From: a bacterium
GTDB taxonomy: Bacteria; UBP14; UBA6098; JAFGQG01
Length of the DNA: 26,091 nt
Assembly (NCBI GenBank): GCA_016930435.1
Contig: JAFGGQ010000011.1
Location: 1 to 26,091, forward strand
Reading direction: 5' to 3'
This document shows, one piece after another, positions 8,358-15,711 of the stretch. Made by a program: the position numbers and the translations under genes. Numbering within the stretch: position 1 is the stretch's first letter; every line of letters starts with the position of its first letter. The notes under the pieces are model-generated. The model searched no databases and was not told the origin of the DNA. It saw only the letters and a list, made by a program, of their open reading frames with translations.

Positions 8358-10190
8358 TTACTTCCTTTTATTTAATATTGAAGAAGGATAAACATCCAGG
8401 GATGTCAACCATTCGCTCAATTTCCTAATTCTCTCGCTATCATCCAGTGGCAATTGCATTGGCCGGCCCCTTCCGTCCAGGATGATTCCAACAACTCCAC
8501 CCTTTATCAGGGATTCCATTTTGTTGCCTGCGCCGTTACCCAGGTCGAATTTACGGCCGGGTTCGAAGGCGGCTTCGGCAGTTTCGCCAACTCCCAGGGG
8601 GATACGTTTGATCTCACCGAATTTGAGTGTGCCTTCCTCATTTTTTCCTCCGGGGAGCTGTAAGTTGTATTTCATGATTTCATTACCCTCGGTCCGGTCC
8701 TTATTGCTTCCTCCAACAGGAGCGATACAGGTCCCCAGATGGATCAGGCAATCCTTGTTAAAAACTTCAGTAGCGGCTTTAGCATGAATATCGGTTAACA
8801 CTCCTAATTGAGGCATCATAAAGATTGAATCCACGGCAAGATCGGTTATGCCTTCGGGTTGAAATGCGTCGATGAGCATAATAGCGGCCTGATTTCGCCG
8901 TGGTGCATGGGAAAGCACTCCACCGGAGCCTACCAGCATATTTAAGGTCATCATGTTTACCATGGTGTCTGATTGCGCCTGGGAGAAAGTGTCAGCAAGG
9001 GTGCGCAACCGCTGAACACCTTTTAATGTGGTAGCGAAAGATTTGTGCTGAATAAAGGCCAGCCGTAAAGCTTCCCGGGCTATTCCCTGCTCAAATACCA
9101 GTTCCTCCAAACTCTGAGGTATTGTTGTTGGTCTTACCATTTTATTCTTGACCCTGTTTCGAAGGTCCCGTTCGTCGAGATGAAAGGGTACCCATCGCAT
9201 AACGTTTTCCAGTCCGGTTTCAGCAAAAACATTGGAGACCGAGTAACTCATTCCCAGGTTCGCCGAGACGGTCCGGTTAAAAGTATTCTGGAATACGCTG
9301 AAGATATCGGTAGTTGCTCCGCCGATATCAACCCCTACGATCTCTATATTTTCAAGATCCGAGATGGTTTTCATAATCAGGCCTACAGCCCCGGGAGTGG
9401 GCATAATAGGGGCGTCGCACCATTTCATCAGTTTTTTATAACCAGGGGCCTGGGCCATGACATGCTCCATGAACAGGTCATGTATTTTTTCCCGTGCTGG
9501 TCTGAGGTTCTCCTGTTCCAGTACAGGCCGCAGGTTTTCTACGGTGTCCAATGAAGTTTTACCTGCCAGCGAGTTGGATACAGCCTCCCGGGCATCAATA
9601 TTACCTGCATAAATGACGGGGAGTTTGTAACCGATACCCAATCTCGGTTTGGGGTCAGCAGCAGAGATAACCTCGGCTAATTCAACCACGTGTGTGATGG
9701 TCCCGCCATCGATCCCTCCGGAGAGAAGGATCATGTCCGGCCGAAGCTGGCGAATTCGCTCTATCTTTTCATGAGCCATACGGTTATCGTTAGTAGCGAT
9801 AACATCCATAACGATCGCTCCGGCACCGAGTGCAGCCCGTTCGGCGCTTTCAGCAGTCATTTCCCGGACTACCCCGGCGCACATCATTTGTAATCCACCC
9901 CCTGCGGATGAAGTGGAAATATAAATATCACAACCTACATTACCATTTGCCGGGCGGATGATCTGCTGATTCTCGTCAATTAACGTCTTACCGGTCAATT
10001 CCTCCACCTCGCCAACCGCGTTTAAAACCCCCATGGTGACGTCCTCGAATGGGGCTTCAACCGTTGTAGGGGCTTCACCCCTGACAACCAATCGGTATTC
10101 CCCGTCTTTCAACTCGATCAGGATAGCTTTGGTTGTCGTGCTACCGCAGTCAGTTGCTAAAATTACCTTTATATCTTCAGGATTTTTCAT
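8358..10190 (-). CDS. glmL: GlmL/MutL-family actin-like ATPase
   Basis: This 610-residue protein has the ASKHA (actin/Hsp70-like) ATP-binding motifs: phosphate-1 loop TDCGSTTTK at 13-21, phosphate-2 loop DIGGATTD at 288-295, and glycine-rich LLSGGIDGG at 155-163 and VGSGGVLSHAP at 420-430. Family members related to GlmL reactivate or chaperone B12-dependent glutamate mutase. Classical GlmL is about 460 residues, so this belongs to a longer subgroup. No glutamate mutase subunit or B12-binding protein is encoded in the window, so that role is doubtful here and a partnership with the downstream barrel protein and DUF6754 proteins is more likely. The ATG at 10190 has AGGAAGGAG upstream and lies inside the end of the preceding gene (14-base overlap). 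Family call firm; function inferred. Confidence 0.92.
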   Translation of the reverse strand: MKNPEDIKVILATDCGSTTTKAILIELKDGEYRLVVRGEAPTTVEAPFEDVTMGVLNAVGEVEELTGKTLIDENQQIIRPANGNVGCDIYISTSSAGGGLQMMCAGVVREMTAESAERAALGAGAIVMDVIATNDNRMAHEKIERIRQLRPDMILLSGGIDGGTITHVVELAEVISAADPKPRLGIGYKLPVIYAGNIDAREAVSNSLAGKTSLDTVENLRPVLEQENLRPAREKIHDLFMEHVMAQAPGYKKLMKWCDAPIMPTPGAVGLIMKTISDLENIEIVGVDIGGATTDIFSVFQNTFNRTVSANLGMSYSVSNVFAETGLENVMRWVPFHLDERDLRNRVKNKMVRPTTIPQSLEELVFEQGIAREALRLAFIQHKSFATTLKGVQRLRTLADTFSQAQSDTMVNMMTLNMLVGSGGVLSHAPRRNQAAIMLIDAFQPEGITDLAVDSIFMMPQLGVLTDIHAKAATEVFNKDCLIHLGTCIAPVGGSNKDRTEGNEIMKYNLQLPGGKNEEGTLKFGEIKRIPLGVGETAEAAFEPGRKFDLGNGAGNKMESLIKGGVVGIILDGRGRPMQLPLDDSERIRKLSEWLTSLDVYPSSILNKRK

Positions 10191-10578
10191 CGAGCTTTCT
10201 CCTTCCTATCCATTTGGCCCAAAAGCCATGCTTTTTTCTTTCGGTTTTGAGAGCGCTTCTTTTTTGAGAATATTCGATTTCATGCTCTTCTATTTTATCA
10301 ATTAATAAGCTAATTCCTTCTCTCTTGGCAATAGCCCTGCGGAACTCAATAAAATCTTTGCCCTTAAATAGCAGACTAAGATAAGGCTCGAAGAAGAGAG
10401 TAACCTGGCTGGCAACGTAATTAAGAGGTTTCACCTGCTCAAGGAACATCACCGCGGGAACAGTCATCTGCCATTCAGCAACCTTTTTACCAAGTTTATC
10501 AAGTATAGCGATCTGGGCTTCTGTACACTCTTCCGAGAATTCGGCTTCCGGATCGAAACGAAGCCAATAATCCTGCAT
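10177..10578 (-). CDS. Small soluble protein of unknown function
   Basis: A 133-residue protein without signal or membrane segment. The middle (about 38-75) is hydrophobic and aromatic-rich (PAVMFLEQVKPLNYVASQV), followed by a charged helical region and a very basic tail (about 108-133, many Lys and Arg). AGGAG sits at the right distance from the ATG at 10578, and the 3' end overlaps the GlmL-family gene by 14 bases, which supports both reading frames and translational coupling. I do not recognise a named family. The tight coupling suggests it works with the ATPase, for example as a regulatory or docking subunit, and the basic tail could contact nucleic acid, an acidic partner or the membrane surface. 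Those suggestions are inference. Confidence 0.8.
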   Translation of the reverse strand: MQDYWLRFDPEAEFSEECTEAQIAILDKLGKKVAEWQMTVPAVMFLEQVKPLNYVASQVTLFFEPYLSLLFKGKDFIEFRRAIAKREGISLLIDKIEEHEIEYSQKRSALKTERKKHGFWAKWIGRRKLDEKS

Positions 10579-10607
10579 ATTCAGGTCTCCTGATTTTTTG
10601 TTGTAAT

Positions 10608-11003
10608 TTAAAATTTATCAGCAACAAAATCAAGCATTTTTTTGTTTTTGGGATAAATATACCAGGCTCTGTACCGGTTCAGCCAATGGGGCTTTTCAAA
10701 AGGACTTAGGAATACTCCATTGTCTTTTTCCACAAACCTTTTGAAATAACTCCATGGCTGCTGCTTGTTGATACCCAGATAGGTTTCTGTGACCCCTTCT
10801 TCATCCAGTTTAAAGGTAGTCGGGAAGAAAAAGCGGCCACATCCAAAAGTAAGCAAAAGCATCGCAAAAAACCCAAAATAGAGGCTGTTCATGAATATTA
10901 CCGATGCAATACCAGTAAGAATTATTACTACAATTGCGATTACCATTCTGACTTTATGTTCTTTCGCAGGAAAAACCTGCCATATAATCTCCTCATTATT
11001 CAT
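10608..11003 (-). CDS. Small two-TM protein with a PH-like cytoplasmic domain
   Basis: The 131-residue protein has two adjacent membrane segments (about 19-39 and 42-60) forming a hairpin, followed by a soluble part of about 70 residues. The pattern (TFKLDEEGVTETYLG, then aromatic-rich strands ending in a short helix) resembles small bacterial PH-like domains such as YcxB-type proteins. Basic residues before the first segment and the following charged part both suggest cytoplasmic termini. It starts 2 bases after the stop of the 72-codon gene and has no purine-rich ribosome-binding site of its own, so translation must rely on coupling to that gene. Function is unknown; it probably anchors or regulates the membrane complex encoded downstream. 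Confidence 0.78.
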   Translation of the reverse strand: MNNEEIIWQVFPAKEHKVRMVIAIVVIILTGIASVIFMNSLYFGFFAMLLLTFGCGRFFFPTTFKLDEEGVTETYLGINKQQPWSYFKRFVEKDNGVFLSPFEKPHWLNRYRAWYIYPKNKKMLDFVADKF

Positions 11004-11005
11004 TG

Positions 11006-11224
11006 TTATGAGGAGGGAGGAGGTTGCAGCCTTTCTTTTTCAAGATGCTGTAGTTCCTCCATGAATTCTTCCGGAGTTATGATCTTCTTTTTAATCAGAA
11101 GGATAACTAAAGCTTCCTGGGAGAGGTTGTTTGTCAGGCATAATTCCTCGAAGCTGATGTCCCTTTCCTGACCATCGATGATAACTTTGAGCAAGGGCGG
11201 TTTTTGCTGATAGTCGTTTTCCAT
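11006..11224 (-). CDS. Small acidic protein of unknown function
   Basis: A 72-residue protein starting at ATG 11224 with AAAGGTG close upstream, 12 bases after the stop of the 601-codon gene. It is predicted to be soluble: a short beta-like opening (LLKVIIDGQERDISFEEL) followed by helices including LVILLIKKKIITPEEFMEEL, then a Pro/Ser-rich tail. The helical stretch looks like short oligomerisation modules such as SHOCT, but I cannot assign it. Its placement between the 601-codon gene and the 131-codon membrane gene, with only 2 bases before the next ATG, supports it as a real operon member despite its size. Confidence 0.68.
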   Translation of the reverse strand: MENDYQQKPPLLKVIIDGQERDISFEELCLTNNLSQEALVILLIKKKIITPEEFMEELQHLEKERLQPPPSS

Positions 11225-11236
11225 AGCACCTTTATC

Positions 11237-13042
11237 CTATTGTATGCGCACGAAATGATCCCGGTTAAATTTAAGAATAGTAGCCTGAGTATTAGCTCCG
11301 GTGGGGTCGAAGGTAATATTTTGAGATGCTCCCTGGTAATTCTTGATGCCGGAAAGGTAATCCCGGACAACCTCAGGATAGAAAGCCCCGTTGGAAATTG
11401 CTTTTCCCAGAATACCAAGGGCGTCATAACCGAGAGCCGCGAACTTATCTGGCTTCTCATCGTACTTTGTGTTGTATTTTCTGGCGAACCCAAACCATAT
11501 TTTAGAACTTTCATCCACATAAAAATCATCCGGAATGAAGATGGCGCTATCTGCGTAAACCCGGCCGATCTTTTTGACCTCTTCCAGGTTCCAGCCATTA
11601 GCTCCCAGGATTTGAGTTTTGATATAATTAAATGGAATTTGGGGAAGGATAAGGGAGAGTTCGCTGGAATATGCGGGTAAGAACAGGGCATCCAGTTTTA
11701 CTTCCCATTCGTGACGGGGTTTTAGTTTTCCGTATTCATCATAAAAAGTGCTGTCCGTTGTATCAGCTTCAGCAACAAGGAGGTCCATCTTCTTTAAAAG
11801 AGGTTCTTTTATCTCGATGAAGTCTATAGTAAAGTCGATTTTATCTTCGCCGTAGAACCGGATATCCATGGCTTTAATCCCGGAATTTTCCAATGCATTT
11901 TTAAAGGCGGTGGCCATACTATGCCCGTATTTATCATCCGGCGCCAGGATAGCGAACAGCGAATCTTTGAGCGAATCGACAGCGAACCGGGCCAATATCT
12001 TTCCGCAGTATTCCGGGGTAATGGCTAACTGGAATACAAAGGGGCTTATCGTGCTGAGATTATCCCGGGAAGCGGTAGGAGTGATCATGGGAACCCGGTA
12101 CTGGTCTGCAAGTATGGCAAGGGGAACCGCAGTTTCACTGAGTAAAGGGCCGACAATTGCCACCGGAGTCTCGGATTCAAGGAGCTTCTTGACCTCCTCG
12201 ACAGCAACAAGAGGGTCTCCCTGGGAGTCCAGTTCGATGATCCTGAGTTCCTGGTCAAAACTGCTTTGATAATCCGCCTGTCCGATTTTCATCCCTCGCA
12301 GGATCCGCTCACCATATTCCTGGTATGTTCCGGACAATGGAAGAACCGCGACTATCGAAAGCTGCCGGGTAAGCCGTTGTTCCGCACCCTTGGAAAATGA
12401 TTGCAGGTTCTTTTGATATTTACTTTCAGGAAATTTTTGGTTGAACTTATTTATCTCCTCCAGAAGTAAAGCCAGTTTGCCCTGATTATAGAGATGTTTG
12501 ATGGCATAAAAATGAATTATCTCTTCAGCAGGTTCGCCGCTGAAACGCCTCTTTAAAACGTTGATCTCCTCTGGATTGAGATAACCCCAGAGCAGCCTTT
12601 CCAGAGAGATAGTGATATTATCCCGGAAAGTGGTCTTTGGGGAGAGCAATGTGGAGAATTGTACCGCGCTATTATAGAAATCGCCAATATAATAATCGGA
12701 GCTGGCAATATAATAACGGGCGTAGTTCCGCAGCGAATGGTCAGGAAATTTAGCCATGAATTCCCTGAATTCCTCTGAGGCGTTGACCCATTTCTGGGCT
12801 TTAAAGCTGCTCAAGGCTTCCATATAGTATGAGGCGGCCAAATATTCATGATTTTGGGATATCTGGTTGAAATTAGAGAAGAGTTCATGGGCCTCCTCAT
12901 AAGCCCCTTCATTGAAAGCGATCATTGCAAGTTCAAAGCGCTGAATATCAGTTTTATCCTGACCATACAATTGATTATAAAAAGAAACCGTCAGGAATAT
13001 CCAACTGAATAGTATTATTGCTTTAAAGGTCGGATTGTTCAT
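11237..13042 (-). CDS. Exported TPR plus periplasmic-binding-protein-like protein (type 1, LivK/LpoA-like)
   Basis: A 601-residue secreted protein: N-terminal signal peptide with probable cleavage after LYG near residue 27. A helical region of about 180 residues with TPR-like pairs (repeated A..F..G.Y.EA and YY-rich stretches) resembles YbgF/outer-membrane assembly repeats. From about residue 227 a type-1 periplasmic-binding fold begins with IVAVLPLSGTYQEYGERI, continues through VAIVGPLLSETAVPLA and FAILAPDDKYGHS, and is close to the branched-chain amino-acid receptor family. No ABC permease or ATPase lies nearby, so transport is not indicated. The same architecture occurs in LpoA, the activator of penicillin-binding protein 1A, which is an alternative role. 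It starts 12 bases after the DUF151 gene and has no clear Shine-Dalgarno, so its translation is probably coupled. Confidence 0.87.
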   Translation of the reverse strand: MNNPTFKAIILFSWIFLTVSFYNQLYGQDKTDIQRFELAMIAFNEGAYEEAHELFSNFNQISQNHEYLAASYYMEALSSFKAQKWVNASEEFREFMAKFPDHSLRNYARYYIASSDYYIGDFYNSAVQFSTLLSPKTTFRDNITISLERLLWGYLNPEEINVLKRRFSGEPAEEIIHFYAIKHLYNQGKLALLLEEINKFNQKFPESKYQKNLQSFSKGAEQRLTRQLSIVAVLPLSGTYQEYGERILRGMKIGQADYQSSFDQELRIIELDSQGDPLVAVEEVKKLLESETPVAIVGPLLSETAVPLAILADQYRVPMITPTASRDNLSTISPFVFQLAITPEYCGKILARFAVDSLKDSLFAILAPDDKYGHSMATAFKNALENSGIKAMDIRFYGEDKIDFTIDFIEIKEPLLKKMDLLVAEADTTDSTFYDEYGKLKPRHEWEVKLDALFLPAYSSELSLILPQIPFNYIKTQILGANGWNLEEVKKIGRVYADSAIFIPDDFYVDESSKIWFGFARKYNTKYDEKPDKFAALGYDALGILGKAISNGAFYPEVVRDYLSGIKNYQGASQNITFDPTGANTQATILKFNRDHFVRIQ

Positions 13043-13054
13043 AGCGAAAGCTAC

Positions 13055-13522
13055 TTAAAACTGGTTAAAATTTTCAGGATTAATTTTCTTCAGGCGCTTT
13101 AGCAGGGCTTTATATTCCTTTGCGCTTTCCCCATTGGGATTGAGGGTTGGGACGTCATCTTCGACGAAAATATCGGACTTTGCCCTGAGTGCGAGGGCAA
13201 TAGAGTCGCTGGGGCGTGCATCTATAACCAAAAGCTCGGAGTTATTCTGGATGTAGATCAGGGCAAAGTAGGTACTGCGCTGCAAGGCAGTAATAACTAT
13301 CTTTTGCAGATTTACGCCCAGGCCTGTAAGAATTGAGGAAAGCAGGTCGTGAGTCATAGGACGGGGCGGTTTAATTCCCGAAAGGGTAATGGAAATAGCA
13401 AGGGCCTCTGCCTTGCCGATCCAGATAGGCAAGATGCTTTCACCCCCGTCCAGTTTTAACAAAACCACGGGGCTGTTATTGGCGATGTCCAGAAGCATGT
13501 TTATTTCGGTTACTTTTCGCAT
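13055..13522 (-). CDS. Bifunctional nuclease (BFN/DUF151) family protein
   Basis: The 155-residue protein carries the conserved signatures of the DUF151/BFN family: an N-terminal strand region with VVLLKLDGGESILPIWIG, the motif RPMTHDL (54-60) and DARPSDSIALALR (101-113). Members studied in plants and thermophiles have DNase/RNase activity, but most bacterial copies are uncharacterised and the nuclease function should be seen as a family association. A short C-terminal helix rich in Lys follows. The ATG at 13522 comes 6 bases after the stop of the DUF3307 gene with no visible ribosome-binding site, so translation is probably coupled. Genes on both sides are co-oriented with gaps of 6 and 12 bases, consistent with an operon. 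Confidence 0.93.
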   Translation of the reverse strand: MRKVTEINMLLDIANNSPVVLLKLDGGESILPIWIGKAEALAISITLSGIKPPRPMTHDLLSSILTGLGVNLQKIVITALQRSTYFALIYIQNNSELLVIDARPSDSIALALRAKSDIFVEDDVPTLNPNGESAKEYKALLKRLKKINPENFNQF

Positions 13523-13528
13523 GATTGT

Positions 13529-14269
13529 TCAGTAAATCTTAAAGAAAAATTCCGGTAAAACGGTTAAGAAACCCAGAATGATTGTAATTATCCATTCCAT
13601 AATGGGGATTGGGATATTGTCCTTATTCAGTTTGAGAAGTACCCTGATGATAATAGCCACGGGGATAAAAAGGAAATATAATTTGTTTCCCATGATACCC
13701 AGAACCAATCCCAGAAAAATCAAGGCGCGTTCGAAATAGGCCAATTTGTGCCATTCTTCCTGGTATTGAGTCTGTGGATTAATACCATCGTATTTTATCT
13801 GGTTTCGGATAAAGAACATTAAAATGGGCAATACCCATACCACGAATACAGCCATGCTCATGAGCCTGAAGAAGAATTCCCAATTAACCTGTCCGGGGGT
13901 AGCATAGAATGTGAGGTCGGACCACTTTGTGAGAAAATAGATCAGGCCGATGTGCAAAGTCTGATCAACCAGGAAGAAAGATAATCGGTCTCTTCCTTTT
14001 TTCCGGGTCAACTTCAGTTTAACCCAATCGATGATCAGGTGGGAAATGGTCAGGAGTCCGATTACCAGCCATATTTTATTAACGTAAAAGTAAGGCCAGA
14101 AGTAGTTATTTTCCCGGTAGTTAATTAGGCTGAATACACAAAGGAAGCCGAAAATCAGGGCGTGCAGGCTAACTCCGTACCACTTCGACTTGATTGCTCG
14201 TATCGCTTTTGTTTGGAGTGGAAAATCGGCAATAAAATGAGCTAATAAAAATCTCCAGAATAAGTCCAT
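13529..14269 (-). CDS. DUF3307 membrane protein
   Basis: A 246-residue integral membrane protein with about six or seven hydrophobic segments. It shows the marks of DUF3307 that I recall: HFIADFPLQTK near the N-terminus (residues 11-21), SHLIIDWVKLK (96-106) and DQTLHIGLIYF (122-132), in which His and Asp residues repeat inside membrane helices. The biochemical function of the family is unknown; a hydrophobic, possibly metal- or lipid-related role is only a guess. The ATG at 14269 lacks a good Shine-Dalgarno at the usual distance. It follows rplI by 45 bases and precedes the DUF151 gene by 6, so it is probably part of the ribosomal-protein operon's downstream extension. Confidence 0.9.
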   Translation of the reverse strand: MDLFWRFLLAHFIADFPLQTKAIRAIKSKWYGVSLHALIFGFLCVFSLINYRENNYFWPYFYVNKIWLVIGLLTISHLIIDWVKLKLTRKKGRDRLSFFLVDQTLHIGLIYFLTKWSDLTFYATPGQVNWEFFFRLMSMAVFVVWVLPILMFFIRNQIKYDGINPQTQYQEEWHKLAYFERALIFLGLVLGIMGNKLYFLFIPVAIIIRVLLKLNKDNIPIPIMEWIITIILGFLTVLPEFFFKIY

Positions 14270-14314
14270 TTATAACTTGGTTTGACCTCGTGCCCTGAGG
14301 ATGAGAAGAGAAAA

Positions 14315-14761
14315 TTAACTCTCTTCAACCACCCAGAGTTTAATTTTGGGCTGAATTTCGGGGTGAAGGTTAAGGTTGATAATATATACTCCCAGTGTAT
14401 TAATGGGTTCTTCCAGTTCAATTTGTTTCCGGTCTATCTCGAATCCTTTTTTGGCGATTGCTTCGGCGATCATTACCGGAGTAACAGAACCGTATATTTT
14501 ATCGTTTTCACCCACCTTGACTACGATTTCGCAGGAGATTCCATCCAGCGATTCAGCATATTTTTCCAGTGATCGCTTCTTTTTCTCTTCCTTGCTTTCC
14601 TTTTGTTTTTTGATCAGCGTGATCTGGTTTAAGTTAGCCCGGGATGCTAAAATAGCGAGCTTTTGGGGGATTAGATAGTTTCGTCCGTACCCATCAGCAA
14701 CGCTTACAACATCACCGGCTTTCCCCAGTTTGCCAAGGGTTTCAGTTAGGATTATTTTCAT
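14315..14761 (-). CDS. rplI: 50S ribosomal protein bL9
   Basis: bL9 binds 23S rRNA near the L1 stalk base. The 148-residue length is typical. The N-terminal signature is plain: MKIILTETLGKLGKAGDVV, then VADGYGRNYLIPQKLA (residues 21-36), followed by the long connecting helix (about 40-75, rich in Lys and Glu) and a C-terminal domain from about 78. GGGAG precedes the ATG at 14761. It comes 16 bases after rpsR, in the order rpsF-rpsR-rplI usual for bacteria. The acidic end (VVEES) is normal. Certain. Confidence 0.98.
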   Translation of the reverse strand: MKIILTETLGKLGKAGDVVSVADGYGRNYLIPQKLAILASRANLNQITLIKKQKESKEEKKKRSLEKYAESLDGISCEIVVKVGENDKIYGSVTPVMIAEAIAKKGFEIDRKQIELEEPINTLGVYIINLNLHPEIQPKIKLWVVEES

Positions 14762-14777
14762 AAATACTCCCTGTTCA

Positions 14778-15014
14778 TTATCGATAAGTTTGGATTGTAA
14801 AGGGCAGCAGGGCTAAAAACCGTGCTCTTTTGATCTCCTGGGCCAATTTGCGCTGATGTTTTGCGCATATCCGGGTAACCCGGGCGGTCTTTATCTTGCC
14901 CCTCTTGGTTAAAAATTGTTTGAGCATATGATAATTCTTGTAATTAATATAAATATTACTATCCGTACAGAAAATACAATCTCGCCTTACTCTCTTTCGT
15001 CTGTCCCAAGCCAT
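14778..15014 (-). CDS. rpsR: 30S ribosomal protein bS18 (zinc-motif form)
   Basis: bS18 assembles with bS6 on the central domain of the 30S subunit. The 78-residue protein is basic and has the family core, with KTARVTRICAKHQRKLAQEI at residues 42-61. Cys13, Cys16, Cys50 and His53 form a CxxC...CxxH set, so this is the zinc-binding (C+) form. GGAGG lies upstream of the ATG at 15014, and the stop of rpsF is directly next to that ATG, so the pair is translationally coupled, fitting their heterodimer. The single-stranded DNA-binding gene ssb, usually between rpsF and rpsR, is not here. Confidence 0.98.
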   Translation of the reverse strand: MAWDRRKRVRRDCIFCTDSNIYINYKNYHMLKQFLTKRGKIKTARVTRICAKHQRKLAQEIKRARFLALLPFTIQTYR

Positions 15015-15683
15015 TTATGCCTCCTGATTATTGTCTTTAACCTCTTTTTGTTCCTCTTCCTGAATAGGCTCATCTGAACCTGCAGGTTCAAGATTATTTT
15101 CCTCTTCAATATCATCAACCTGTTCATCGATATCGGTGATTTTCTCATCATCAAAATCGTCAGGTTGGTCTTCGCTATCCAGGGATTCAGAGTCTTCTAC
15201 TTCATCTTCTTCTGCAATATCTTCCTCGGTTTCAACCTTTTCTTCGTTTCTCTTAATGTCGTCCCTGATTTCTTTTGTAGTTGAACTCCTTCTTTCAAAG
15301 GTGTCCATTTCATCATCTTCTTCATCCCGGAGTTTAAAAGAAGGGGTGGATTCCTCTCCTAAAGCCTGCTTTTCCAGGTTCTCAATATCCCTTTTTGTGG
15401 CCACAATTATCAATGATCTTAGGATATCATTATTGTGTTTAATAGGATTATCGATTTTCGGAAGCAGCTCTTTTTCACTGTTAAATGTGTAGCAAACGTA
15501 ATAACCTACTTTTTTCTTCTTGATCGGGTAGGCCATTTCCTTGGAGCCCCAGCGGGAAATCCCCAGAAGCTCAGCATTATTAGTAGTCAACAGATTGGAT
15601 AACCATTCTATGGCTTTATCCAGGTAAGGACCTTCCAGTTCTCCGTTGAAGATCGCGGTCAACTCATAGTTTTGTGTGGACAT
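15015..15683 (-). CDS. rpsF: 30S ribosomal protein bS6 with long acidic C-terminal extension
   Basis: The first about 115 residues are a normal bS6 domain: YELTAIFNGEL at 6-16, WGSKEMAYPIKKKKVGYYV near 45-63 and the final strand RSLIIVATKRD near 89-99. The protein is 222 residues, while bS6 usually has 95-135. Residues about 116-222 are dominated by Asp and Glu with Ser, Gln and Asn and should be disordered. E. coli bS6 also carries a short glutamate tail added after translation by RimK; here a much longer acidic tail is encoded in the gene. AGAGGAA precedes the ATG at 15683. The stop abuts the rpsR start. I see no frameshift that could have created the extension. Confidence 0.97.
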   Translation of the reverse strand: MSTQNYELTAIFNGELEGPYLDKAIEWLSNLLTTNNAELLGISRWGSKEMAYPIKKKKVGYYVCYTFNSEKELLPKIDNPIKHNNDILRSLIIVATKRDIENLEKQALGEESTPSFKLRDEEDDEMDTFERRSSTTKEIRDDIKRNEEKVETEEDIAEEDEVEDSESLDSEDQPDDFDDEKITDIDEQVDDIEEENNLEPAGSDEPIQEEEQKEVKDNNQEA

Positions 15684-15711
15684 AAGTATTCCTCTCTTTA
15701 TAATTGCTGTC

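Noticed and set aside
8358-10190. Interpreting the GlmL-family gene as proof of a glutamate mutase pathway
   Set aside because: No mutase subunit or methylaspartase gene is in the window and the protein belongs to a longer subgroup.
11204-11680. A 158-codon plus-strand open frame
   Set aside because: It is antisense to the 601-codon gene and shows no recognisable domain or ribosome-binding site.
11134-11691. A 185-codon open frame on the minus strand overlapping the end of the 601-codon gene
   Set aside because: It is an alternative frame inside the periplasmic-binding protein gene, low-complexity and rich in Ser/Arg with no family pattern, whereas the main frame has clear conserved motifs.
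11237-13042. Annotation as a branched-chain amino-acid ABC transporter
   Set aside because: Only a receptor-like fold is present; no permease or ATP-binding subunit nearby, and the TPR-like N-terminal part is unlike ordinary LivK.
15136-15492. A 118-codon plus-strand frame rich in Ser
   Set aside because: It is the antisense of the acidic bS6 tail; Asp/Glu codons read backwards give poly-Ser. No gene.
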